Positions 12,031-24,779 of a stretch of 64,000 nt of DNA are shown here, piece by piece. Origin of the DNA: Nosema muscidifuracis. Lineage: Eukaryota > Microsporidia > Nosematidae. The DNA is taken from the NCBI GenBank assembly GCA_028335825.1, contig JAIOKI010000001.1:806001-870000 (forward strand), read 5' to 3'. The notes under the pieces are model-generated. The model searched no databases and was not told where the DNA came from. It was given only the letters and a program-made list of their open reading frames with translations. Position 1 is the stretch's first letter. Every line of letters begins with the position of its first letter. A program made the translations under genes and the position numbers.

Positions 12031-15000
12031 CTTGAGTTTTATTACATTAGAAGATATTATAAATTAATACACTGTATTTATCTCTAGTTTTGTCTTTCTT
12101 CGAATTTAAAAAGCTTGAAAAAAATAATAAATCACTTAAGAGAGAAAATTAAAAGGAACATAAAAATAGAAATTAAAGTCGAAACTATAATTATAACTGA
12201 CATCAATATCTACCGCAATAAAACATATATTGTGATTATTGATAAAGTTAACATGAAAATAACAATCATAGAAATAGAAATAATTAGTAAAGAACCCCAA
12301 TGGCTGTAGAATCAGAAAAAAATGAAATGTGTTTAGAAAGAAGAAACATAGAATTAAAAACAACAATAGTTTTTTAGGGAATAAGAAAATGATGAATGAA
12401 GAAGAAAACTTAAATAAAATGAACATTATTTATTTTTATAATCAACTATTTACGATCATTAAAGATACAAGATTTATTATAACTTTATACTATAAATTTT
12501 AAATTAAAATGCTTAAAACCTCGGTATAATGTATACGTGTTTACATAAACCATTTTAAATTGAAACCCTAGAATATAAAGAAATTTTTATGTCATAAAAA
12601 GTGAAACTGGAACACAAGAGAAAAGTTTTTTTTTGGAAAATAAGGTTTCAGCTGCATAATTTTACCCAAAAAAGAAGTAAATTAAATTATTTAGTCCATC
12701 AGTCGAAATAACGTAAAAAATAAAAAGCAAGTCTAATATTGAAAAATGAGTTCATTTTAATCAAATTAATTATTTACTAAATCTGTCAGATAATCTATTA
12801 TTGAATTTCTGAAAAAACTCAAATAAAAACTTTGACTTTTTTCAATTTTATTTCATTTTTAAATAATCCGATTGATTAAGTGTTTACAGAAGATTCGAAA
12901 ATTGCAAACTCGATCTTATGTGTGTAATATTGTGATGAGAAGACTAATTTAGGATTTGTGATCATTTGTAAATATAGCATTCCATACTTCTATCTTTTTA
13001 TAATTATTTGAATATTCGCATTTGACTTTTTATTTGTGACTGCACAAAAAAACACGAACAATTAATCATAAATCAGCAATACAAAACTTATTAGTCTTAT
13101 TTCTTAAAGCTCTTCTGCTATAAGCTTTAAATTTATGATTTAAATAATTTCATCAATCTCATTCAAAGCATTAGGAAATATTATCTTTTTATATGGATTA
13201 TTGTGATTCTTTACTGTTTTTTATAAAATTATTTATAATTTATATTTATATTTATCAGAAGCGATAGTTTTAGCTAAATTAAAAAAATTTCATTTTAATA
13301 ATAATTCTTTTTCAATTACAAAATTTTTAATAAGCTCAGCATGAAAAGCAACAAATCATATACGATCAGACAAAATTTAAAACTAAATACAAATAAACAA
13401 GTAAAATATAGTATCAATACAATATTATTTAGAAAATGAAGAGAAGTATAGATATAAAAAGTAGCATTTGGATTTGACTATATTAAGATTCATTGCAAGT
13501 ATATAAATTGTTTAATTCCTGAATTCACTTAACACTCAAGAAAAGTTTGTAAATTGACACGGGATTTTGAGAAGTTCTTTCTTGAGTTCATTAATGCTGG
13601 GGATTTTTATTACATCTTTTTATGTCATTTTATGCGGAATTATTATTGTCTTATATGTATAAAGAGATACAGATGATTTGAAAATAAATCATACTTTAAC
13701 TGTTCAGAAGTTTTCTAACAAGATTGTATCAACTATTAAAAATGAGATTAATATCTTTGTCTTGTCTAGTACAAGTATATCTGGCTTATTATATTTCAAT
13801 TTATGCTCTTTGAATTCTTGTGTCTTCTCTTATTTCAACTCTAATGCTAAATAAGTATTCCTATACTAAATGGTTCTTAATATTCTATAAGTGCTTATTG
13901 TGTTTTTTAATAATTCATGGAAATCACTCGTTTACTTTAGACCATATAGACTCTCTTAGTTTTAAAATTAAATTGAATAATATTGTCTATCTTAAAAAGC
14001 GTTCAGTTAAGTTTTTTCTTCTTGTATTATATTTTTATATTTTAGCATATATACGAATTTAGATCTTCATTGAGTTTATATTGCAAAATTTTATATCTTT
14101 AAAATCTTACTTTCTCTTGTATTTTGAATCTAAGAAAACGAATATATTTGGAACATGTGTGTTATTATTGTTTCTTTATATAATTTCTCTTAGGCCATAA
14201 GAATGTTTCTTAAAGTTATCTATGGTCTTGTAAAGCTATAGTAGAATTTTAACGCTTTAAACAAATACTTGTAAGCTCTTTCTTAGTTCTTTTATTGGCA
14301 ATATAACCTTTCTTTACAAGCTAGCTGTTATTCTACTTGTTGTTTAATAAGAATAGCTCAAACTCTTTCGACAAATTCTTCATTCTTGTTGAGTTAAATA
14401 TAAAATTTTCTACATTTTAGTTACTTACATTACTTAAGTTTCTACTATTGACCTTGCTATATATAGCGATTCTATCTTTCTTTCTATTTTTTATGATTTC
14501 TGCATTTTTAGAAATTTCACTTTGCGCTCTTGATTAACTTCAAGTATTTAATATCTTCTCAATTTGATAAGATTAATGTATCTTTTACGCAGACTTATCT
14601 TTAACCAGTAAAAAGTTGATACTCTTGTTCTTTGTTAGCCTTTATATTTTTTCTGAGCGTGTTTCTTTTTACTTTTCGGATTATCATTGACATTAAAATC
14701 TGATGTTCGAATAATATTACTTTTTCATTTATCAATAATTTAATTATCGTAATTGTAATTTGTGTTGTAAATTTACAACTCGACTACACATTACGATCTA
14801 AAATATGTTTCTAATTCTTAAATGCTTGTGTATATTAAATATGGCATTCACTATAGAACTATTATGTTTCTTCTTTACTGTCTATTAGTTTTCTAATGCA
14901 AATTAAGTATATTTTTATGCAAAAAATTAAGATACCTTATGTTTTGCAACGTTCCTATTTAGGAGAATTTAAAAATGGCAATAGATTTTTTTTTGTTATA

Positions 15001-16930
15001 AAAAACGTTTAAAGATAAAGTCACATATAAATTATTCTTATTTTCACATTTAATTTGTGGTTTTGTTTATATAATCTTGGTGTTCTCAAAATTTTATTCT
15101 GACGCTTAGTTATTTTAAATTTGTTCCTTTCTTTCAGAAATAAAATTATTTTTAGTATATTTTGTTTATTATATATGAGCTTTTTTTTCTTATTTACTGT
15201 CTTAATGTTTTTAATTCATCTTTTCCGAGCTTTTTTCTCATCTATTATGTCTATTGTGGTCTTATTTATTTTCTTCATGATTGCAGGATTCTCCCACTGT
15301 CATTAAATTCTCAATTTTATTTATTTGAAAAAATCACAACCGAATCGTTTATTTTCAGAAATATAATCTTTCTTATTGATTCCGCTTTCGTGATTTCCAG
15401 TTTGATTAGTCTCAGCTACTCATTTTTAAAGATCTTGTGTACTCTTCTTCTTATTTTTTTCATTATGGAATGTTGCTTTGAATATTCAATCCGGTGTCTT
15501 GATTTTTTGACTCATTTTTTTCCATTAGATTATCTGATATTTATTGAACTTTTCAGCTTCGCCTAGTAACATTTCCTCTGATTTTTTCTAAATTAAAGTA
15601 TTTGAAATTTTTTATTTAATTTTTCACAATAGAAATATTATTGTAAACCAGTTGTATTTGAAAGCATCTAGTAAAACTTTTTAGTTGACAGTTATAATGT
15701 TATAAAAAATTTTGAAGTGTGTTTCTGAAATTATCAAAATCTTCTTCATCAATCAGAGCTGCTGTATCATTTTATCGTTTTGAAGTCATCTGCTTCTATC
15801 TTTTACCCTTAATACTCTAAATTTGATAAATTTTTGCAAGTGAAATAGCATTTCCATAGTTAAAATTTTCTTCTGATTATGCGAATCACAATAAATAAAA
15901 ATCTAGAAGGTCTAGGAGAAAAAATATTGCAGTATACACATATTGTATAGCTATCAAGGTTATTAGTAAATGATAATACGAATTTATTAAAAGTAAAACG
16001 GTTGAAAGTTAACTTTCCAATATACACAACAAAAAAAGAGCAGTTGAGTTATTTGAAACAATGGCTTATGGAATGAGTGTAAAATCATCAGAAATTAATA
16101 ATATAAAACATATCGACATAAAATATCATATAAAAATAAAATTTGTTTAATTTTAAAGATTTTGCTTTGATCAATGAAAAATTTATATGTGTTTAATAAA
16201 GGAGAAACTCACTACAATCGAATGTTTTTAATGACATTAACTATAATTAAATTGATCCCTTATATAAAAATGAACTAAAAAAATAAAAAAATTGCACTAA
16301 TTCAAAATTATTTAAAAATTCAATTCATTGAAAATAAACAAAGTTTTTTTAATTTAACCGATTGTTCTCGATAGTATTAATATTTACGTACTGCTATCAG
16401 TCTTTTCCTTTAACAAATTCTTTAAATAATATACTGTAAAATATTATTTAAGATGAATATCTCAAAAATCTATTGTTTTATTTTTTAAGAAGAATATATT
16501 ATCTTATTCAATTTTTGTTTTTTTTCTAGTCAGAACTAACAAAATTTTTTTAGACTTATAAAATCTTAAACCTCCTCAATTTCGAGGCATCTTTGTATTT
16601 ACTTTCATCAATTTTAACTTTATTCTGATTTCCTCAATATTATTTTCGACTTATATCTGTTAATTGAACTTTCTGATTGATCAATCATAATTATGAAAAC
16701 ATCAAAGTTTCAAAGCTTAAACGTACTAAATACATAAATGTTTCAGTTATCAGAAAAAAAAACCAGTTAAGAGAATTAAATAAATAATATATGATTCCAA
16801 AAAATGCTAGTTAACTTCACATAATAATTAAAATAATGATATTTATTGATAGTTTTTACACTTATTAATCTATAGAAAACTATAAAAATTAAATTATCAA
16901 AAATAAGATCATTTTATAAGTTCATAAGGA
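12030..16930. other. Long AT-rich stretch, no gene recognised
   Basis: About 4.9 kb with no convincing coding sequence. The plus strand is A-rich to about 13.5 kb, T-rich from there to about 15.87 kb, then A-rich again. The longest frames here (96 codons at 12,136-12,426 minus; 134 codons at 15,162-15,566 plus) consist almost wholly of F, L, I, Y and S, as expected from T-rich DNA. The T-rich block may be a further element on the minus strand decayed beyond recognition; that is inference from base skew only. Confidence 0.5.
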
Positions 16931-16949
16931 TATAACAATAAAAAATTAT

Positions 16950-19900
16950 TTATTTGGGGTATAGTTTTATAATTTCCTTCTAGACTACTACCTATTGCAA
17001 CCTCGTCATCACAGACTCTGCAGCGACTTTCCATAGTTAGGCTTTCTAATATCATTTTGAGTATTTTATCTGGATGTATGCCTTGATGTGGCTATTTAAC
17101 TATAGCTTAGTTCTGTATGCGCGATATGAGTTTGTTACTATACCGTCCATAATGAAAGGTATTGATCTGGGCTTATAATTGTATATTGAAGCAGAGTTGT
17201 TGTCTATGAGATCATATTTATGCTTTTTTTTGTATTCACATGTTTCGCAAATTAACAAAACCGGTTATTACTATCTCTATTAACATGACTTTTTACTAAT
17301 CTTATCTACTATGTATATCAGGTTTTTTTGTAATTTATATTTATTTATAGCGCTTTGGATTAGCGAATCAACTCTAATTTCAATATATTTTGATGCAATA
17401 CACTCCTGCATGAAGTGATTTCAATTTTTTTTATTTTTGTAAGCTCAAAATTCTTGCAAAATTGAAGACGAATACACCGTAACACTTCATTTGTCTTCTC
17501 ATATAATTATAGGAGGGCATTCTATCACAATATGTCGCCATAAAATCTACTTTCTTGTGTTTTTTTATTACAATGCGGGTATATAACATTTTTTTCTAGG
17601 AAGATATTTTTATCATGAAATGCACATAGCGCTCTTTCTTCTCTAATCGTAATATTTTATTTAGTAAGCCAGAGAGCTTAATCTTTGATGCTCACAAGGG
17701 GATTTCCCCGGTATCTATATAGATATGATTTCTGTGCTTCTTCTAGCGTAAACCTTTTTTCCAGGCAGTACTTCTCTACAAGGAAGGGTCTTATCCATGC
17801 TAGATGCTTATTATTCTTCTTACATAATTTCTTTGTTGTTATCTAGCCTCAGGTATAGTTGTGATAGCATTCTTTAACTCTTATTTTCAATATTAATCAG
17901 AAATATTCTTAGTTAATTTCTTGGAAAATATAGTCTCTCTTTACTGCATGCTATTGGTGGATATGATTTGTTGTAAGGATATTTCAAATTATGTAATCTA
18001 GCTCTCTGAATTCATTAGGTTCGACCCTTAGGATGCCTACATTGTAATGTGTGATATAGAATGTTCATACATTGTCTTAAACAAGTTTCTAGCGTTTAGC
18101 TTTGTCTTACACAGAGGCCTACATCTTCTCTGAATTTCTTTCCATATATTATCTTTAGTTTCTTCCGTGATTTTACATATGGAATTTTCAAACAATCCTA
18201 GGTACTTGTATACATCTAGCTCTATCAGGACACTTTGCAGTATTCGTTGCAGATTTATCATTACTCATCTCTAGACTTATTACTGTAAAAATCTTTTGGC
18301 ATTTCTATTATTATATTTATTACTCCATCAATAGTTGCTAGCAATTTCATGTCATCTATAAATATGGCTGCAAACAAAGCGCTTCTCTTTTGTGTCGATT
18401 TCTATTTTTGGGTAAACCCCATTCAATTACTTGCTTACAGGGTCCATACATAAAACAAAGAGTAGCGTAGAAAGACTATCTCCTGTAAGATTTCTCTTTT
18501 TACCTGATGCTTATTTAATACTATCTTATTATTTACTCTTGTTTCAAGTGTTCGCCTTTTAGTTATGTTCTTGACAAATTCTTCCATTCATTTTGAAAGT
18601 CCTAAACTTTTGATTCACTCTAGTAAATAGATGTGAGTAACGAAGTCATATGCTTCTTTCATGTCATTCCAAGTCGTCTTTAGTCTATAGTTATGACTTT
18701 TGTTTAACACTATATCGTAAGCGCTTGTTCTTTCTTCCGAAAGTCCTCATTTGGTTTCTACGATGTTCTAGAGTACTAATGTTGTACATACACGTAATGG
18801 GTCTAAAATTCTTGCCCGATTTTGTCATACCTTTTGGTATCAGATAAGTTAACCCTTTATAAAACTAATTTTTCTTACACGGACCCTTAAGGCAAATTCT
18901 TCTCGTAATCTTGTACAGTTCTTTATGAATAGCACTCATCCCCTTAATAAAGAAATTATTAATTCTATCAGGGCCAGATGCTTTCCAGTTGGGTAACCAT
19001 TTAATTACTTCAATGAATTTTTCTTCTGATAAAAATACTCTTTCCTAATGCAAATTTAGGTTATAGTTTAAGACATACTCTTCATACTTCTTTCTCTCTG
19101 TCTCTGGTTCTTCCTTCCACATCATAGACCAAAACTCATTAATCTTTTCTTTCTTGACATCATATTCTCCAATTTCTCTCTGTGGTCTCTATAAAACCGT
19201 AGTCGAAACAAATAAAAATTGCTGTTTTGCTTTCTAAACTCTTTCCTTCGATCTTAGTCTAGTATATTCTTACTATATATTGCTACGCGTTCCTTAGAAA
19301 AGCGTTTATTGTAACTTTATCTTTAGGTTTAGCCAGCGTTAGTTTTTTGTTTTCATATAGATCTTCAGAGTCTTAATTTTTCCTCCAGTCACATTCTTGT
19401 TGTCTTCTTAATGTTTAAAGAATATTTTTTATTGAGTTAAAATTGCTTATTTTATTACATATATTTTCTTTGCTGTAAGTTCCTAGTAACTTTTTTTTGT
19501 ACTGCTTGAAGGATCTTTGGTTATATCCGCCATACTTTTTACGGTATTATGTAGTAAAAAACACATGACCAAATTATTTAGTGACTCTAGTATTTCTATA
19601 TCTGCTTTTATCAAGCATACCTTCCGTGTAATTTCTACCTCGTCAACTCTTTTATCCTTCAGTTTAAGCCATGTATTCTTAAAATGTTTGTCTACTATTT
19701 TTGTCTTGATATCTTTTCTATAGTCTTCATTCTCTTACTCTAGTGAGGGTTCTGCTTCATTTATGAGTGCCTTCTGTGCTAGTTTCTTAATTATTGTTTC
19801 AGGTGTTTTGTCGCCAATTTTTTCATAATAAAACTTCTTGGCATTTGCTTTCATCTGCTCAAGATTGCTTGGTGGGCCTGCACTTCTGATATCATAGCAG

Positions 19901-20050
19901 CTAGTGCTGCTAGATTGTTCAATGTTTGAGACACTTTCTCATCTTTCTTGGCTGTATTATTGTCTTGTTTGTGTTTTATTTGATCCAGTGTAGTTGCTGT
20001 TATTGTTTTAAAATTTTCGTTTAAGCTCTCTTTTCTTCTTTTTTACACAT
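16950..20050 (-). mobile_element. Decayed R4/Dong-like LINE, near full length
   Basis: The best-preserved R4/Dong-like relic, on the minus strand. From its 5' side: an unrecognised N-terminal region (about 20,040-19,050), a W-K-A-S-G-P-D block (about 18,980-19,000), L-I-P-K-G followed by N-F-R-P-I-T-C (about 18,800-18,850, RT motif 2), G-D-S-L-S-T-L-L-F-V-L-C-M-D-P (about 18,440-18,490, motif B), an F-I-D-D-M-K-L-L-A block in the catalytic DD position (about 18,340-18,375), and YKYLG inside a 74-codon open frame (18,037-18,261). Near 17,000-17,040 a C-R-V-C pair could be the start of the C-terminal zinc-binding region before a restriction-like endonuclease, which itself I cannot see. Several stops and shifts separate the blocks, so it is dead. 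Confidence 0.68.
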
Positions 20051-21650
20051 ATAACCGAATAGAATATACAAATATAAAATGAAAATCTTTAAGCTCTTAA
20101 TAAAAATCTAAATAATATAGTCTGACAATACATGATGAAAAAATGACAAATGGTTCTACAGAGACATTGCATATTGTTCACGTAAATAACATCTTTGTCT
20201 GAAAAATATTTTAGTTATATCACATGTATTTTGAACTTGTATAAATTAATATTAAGTACTGTCACAATAATCTAAAAGATAATAAAAATGTTTTTAGAAA
20301 AGGAAACAGGTACAATAAAAAAAAGAAATGTGTAGCAAAGGAGCAAACAACGACAAATATAATGATTAATAATGCTAATTCAACCAAAATTAATACTTCT
20401 CGTATAAATGTAAAAATCTTTCGACTCTGTTACACATAATATTTAAATTCGTACATATAAAGCTTTGGAATGTGTCCATGTATTTCAAACCCTAAAATGA
20501 CTAAAATCGAAATAGAGCCTCTAATATAGAATAAAAATGCATCTGTACTCAATAAATAAGATATAAAAGAATACTACAAGAAGATAAGATCTTCTTTCTC
20601 TTATTTGTTTTATGTCTTGATCTATTAAGTAAAATATTAATGAGATATATCTGAACATAGAAATTAAATTGATATATAAGATTTGTTAATAATCATATTA
20701 TCTTTAATAGTGATTAAAGCTGCCTGCAAAATAATAAAAATGAGTTGAAAGAAATTGTAGTTACAACAAAAAATCGTTGAAACAATTGGCTAATAATAAT
20801 AAAGAGCAAACGACAATAAACACCAAAGTAATAATTTTTATAATTAGTTGAGAGCGCAATAATACTAAATTAAAGTGCAGAATTGATAAAAGCATAATTC
20901 TTAAAAGAACAGAAACCTGCTAAATCAAATGACTTAATAGAATACATTATTATTACTAATAAAAAGATAATTAATAATCATGTCCAGAATGTATGACGAA
21001 TAAAAGAGAAGATACAAATTACAAATTGAATTTCGAGTTAAATCTATAAGTCAGATATATGTGTTCTTGATAAAATAAGTAATTCAACTATGAGGTAGGA
21101 ATTGCTTCTTTGGATAACTTGAAACAACTGAAATGTAAAGAAATATACGTACGATTTATTAACTAAATACTGTGAGCTTCTTCTCCAATACAAAACACAA
21201 ATTGTATTTTGTGTAATGGTGTTCGAAAAAAAATCACAAACACTATATAACAGAACTAGATTTGAACAATACAGAAATGAAAAATATTCAGATCAAAATA
21301 TTAAATATAACTATTGAAAGCTGAAAATAAAAAGTATATGAGTTGGCTCTGGCTACGCGTTAAATATCAAGAAAATAAAGATGATGTAGACAATATTTAA
21401 TTCGAGAAATAAATCGAAATATGTTTATAACTAAGTGCAACTTGTAAATAGCAATATGTATAGACTATATTATATTTTATTTGGTTATAAATTTTAACAT
21501 TACTACTGAGTTTAGAGACACCTTCGGTCTCTTTTTCTTTTGTATGTCAAATATATTTTATTGAACATCATTTATTTATAGCAATTTACTTATATAAAGT
21601 ATCTGAAATGAAGTTTTTTCAAACACAAAAAATTTATGATTCTTCATAGT
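20050..21650. other. AT-rich interval, nothing recognised
   Basis: A-rich plus strand without long frames. No motif identified in either strand. Confidence 0.45.
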
Positions 21651-21699
21651 GCTATTTTTTACTTTCATATTCTGAAACTGAATGTGTGACAATCAGTAT

Positions 21700-24600
21700 C
21701 ACCTTGTCAAGCCTCTTGAGTTGGTTGACGTATTTATTAGTTTATCTTTACTAACTTTAATTTAATACTTATCACTTACTATTGTTTTTTATTAATTTTA
21801 TTTATTTGATCTATTATCTATCTTTGAGTACTAATTTTCTTTTTAATTATGTCATTTTCATTAATCTTAACTTTCTGAAATTACATTCATAATTTCAAAT
21901 TCTTTCAAACAGTTCTGTCGATGTCTCAGTATTGCATTTTAATTTTAAAAAATGAACACTTTATTCATTGTAAGTTTAATTTCACTATGTAAAGTATTAT
22001 TGTATGCATTCAAGAACTTTGATATTGTATTCTTAGTAGGCCCTTTGGATTGTTTTAAAGTATCTATTATTGTTGAAATTGCTCTTCTATCATTACTCTA
22101 AAAGTAATAGAAAAAAGAAAATGTTCTTTTTATTTTTTACACCATTTGTTCAACAATTCATTATTAAATTCTCAGTCATTATTTCTTATTAAAATCTTTG
22201 ATAAAATTCAATATTTTATATGCATCTTTTTTTTCAAGTATTTACCAAATATATTTCTGCTAAAATAATCAATGCCAAGAATAACTAAATTATTCTTTTT
22301 TAGTTCTGGTATGTCAAATGCAATTCTTCTTAGAAAAAATGTACATGAAATTCCTTGTATTAAAATGTTTCTTGCATTTTCGCATGCAAATTCAACATTT
22401 ATGGAGTATATAATTTATTTTTCTCAGTGATACTATAACACTATTCTTTTCTATATCTTTTTTCTATGATTTAGTCCTATGTGATTTTTATAATATTCCT
22501 TTTCAGATCATCTTATATAAATGGTTGAAGATCGATTTTATTATTAATATTCTTTGATTGTATTCTCATTAGTACATATGCTGATATTAGTTCATTATCT
22601 TTTCTATACTTAACATAAAAATTAATTTTTTGAACAGATAAAACCATCGCTGTATCCTGATGACCATAATTCCAACTTTATCTTTATAAATTATATAGCT
22701 CTGTGATAAGTCATTAAAATAAAAATTTATTTAATCAAATAATATTAGATTTTCTTCATTGCTTATTAATTCACTAAAGCTTCTCTTTCTGCTTAATTTA
22801 AAGTTCTTGATAAGTAAACAATATGTTTTTTGTTCTGTTTCAATTGTAAAATATCCATTCACATCTGAGATAAATAATGTCAATTTAGTTTTGAATGTAT
22901 TCTAAATTATTTTGAATGCTTTCTCTTTTTATCTCAAAAGATAAATTTAATCTCTTAAAATTAGCCTATATAGTGGATGTGATAAGTCTAATAGTACTTT
23001 TACGAATTGTCCATCGTAATTAATAATAACTATAAATATCTGAAAATCTTTTTTATTTTTTAATCTGTTATTCCTTGCAATCTGTCTAAACTAAGTTACC
23101 TTATATTAAAGAATTTCTCATATCCTAAAAAACTTTATATTTTCAATTTTTAATTTACTTTTCTATGTTTTATATAAGATTATTTTTTTTAATCATTGCA
23201 ATACTATCTACAAGTTCTTAATTAATTACTATTATAATTAATATATCTTCAATGTATACTAATCGCATTTCTCTAATGGTCACAAAGCATGAGTTGCATC
23301 AATCTTTTTTTTGTGTAAAATGCTGTCTTCATTCTAACATATCTTCTTAAAATAATTCGAAAAAAATATTTCTTACCGTGCAATAATAATATTAGTTTTT
23401 GAGGATTTCGAATACAATTATATCGACAATATCATTCATTTTTCTGAATTAGACACAATATTAGTTTTTAATTTTTTGAACTAAATATATTATTTTAATA
23501 ATAAATTGCTCTCTTCCAAATATTTTTATCTTGTAACGGTTATATTGGGGTGCGATCCTTAGTATCTACAGAACATTCTATTGGTTACATCTTACTTTCT
23601 TTAGATCTTTTTGGACAAGAATTAATTAAAAGTAATTCTTCATTCTTAATATTATCTATGATACTAAAAGTCTTCATAATCTTTAATTTTTATCCACACT
23701 TAAATTTATAGCTCTAATCACTTTAAATTTAGGTCATTATAAATTTGAATTGATTATTAGTTTTTTTCAGATTTACACGATTTTTCAACGACTTAGCAGT
23801 TTACTTTTTATTATATATTCATATAGTTTTCCATAAAACTCAACAATAAATTTATATTATTAATCTTTATGTTTTCGATATATAAATCGTAAGAGATAAT
23901 ATTTTCATTTATGGAATTTATAGGTTTGTAATTTTATTTATCTGAGTAATATTATGAATAGCGATTTTTTCGTGCAATAATAACATTTCACTTTGGCATG
24001 TTCTGTTTGTTGTTCTTCTATTTAGTAAATTATTCATCCATTATTTTTATTAAATTATAGTTTTAAATTTTTCTCAATTTAATTAATTTATATAAAACAT
24101 ACTGCATAATATCTCAGTTACAGTTTCTCTTCTTAATTTCTAAACCATATCTTTTCTATTAGGTTATTTTCATCATATTTATTTTCTAATCTTTTAATAT
24201 ACTGACTCCTAGACTTATCTCCATACCTTCATAGATATTCAAAAGCATGTTCAATGCAATATGGATTACTATTTTTTGAGTTTATCTCATGATTTTGGTA
24301 TTTTCCCTTCAAATATATGAAACCAATTCTTTATCGAAGAGATATTTTTAATATAATTATAATTTTATTTCATGTCTTGTTACTCAAATTCTTATTAGCA
24401 TTTCATTATGAATATTTCTCTTTTTCTTTCTAAAGATGATATTAAAGCCTTGTCCTAAATTATTATTTCTAAAGTTCTTAGATTTGCAGCTATAAGATAT
24501 CTGATTCCAAATATATTTTTAACATATATCATTTCGTATTTACAATATAACACTAATAAATAAAGCTAATCGTAAATGATTAATTTTTCTTATCTTTCAT
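21700..24600 (-). mobile_element. Ty3/gypsy LTR-retrotransposon fossil
   Basis: Decayed Ty3/gypsy pol on the minus strand. An RT catalytic-site-like block LVYIEDIL lies at about 23,240-23,265, with upstream RT traces to about 23,620 and RNase H traces at about 22,500-22,900. It is old, with many breaks. It lies back to back with the 24.8-27.75 kb fossil, and a weak direct repeat (about 21,650-21,690 and 28,378-28,418) flanks the pair. Confidence 0.58.
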
Positions 24601-24779
24601 ACCTCTAAGTATTGAATTTTGTTTCATTTTGAAAGCAAATATCTTTCCAATGAGAATGTGGTGGAGCATCACACATTTTTATCATAATAATTTGCTTATA
24701 AATTTATATCTGTGTGGTGAACCAACATTTTATGTTAATAATAGATATAATGACATACATTATGTCTCGGAAAAATAAA

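Noticed and set aside
12115-12426. Overlapping frames on both strands (64 and 96 codons)
   Set aside because: Simple-composition frames on opposite strands of the same AT-rich DNA; neither shows a domain.
15162-15566. 134-codon frame, longest in the left part outside elements
   Set aside because: Almost entirely F, L, I, S and Y; produced by T-rich DNA, with no motif or conserved pattern.
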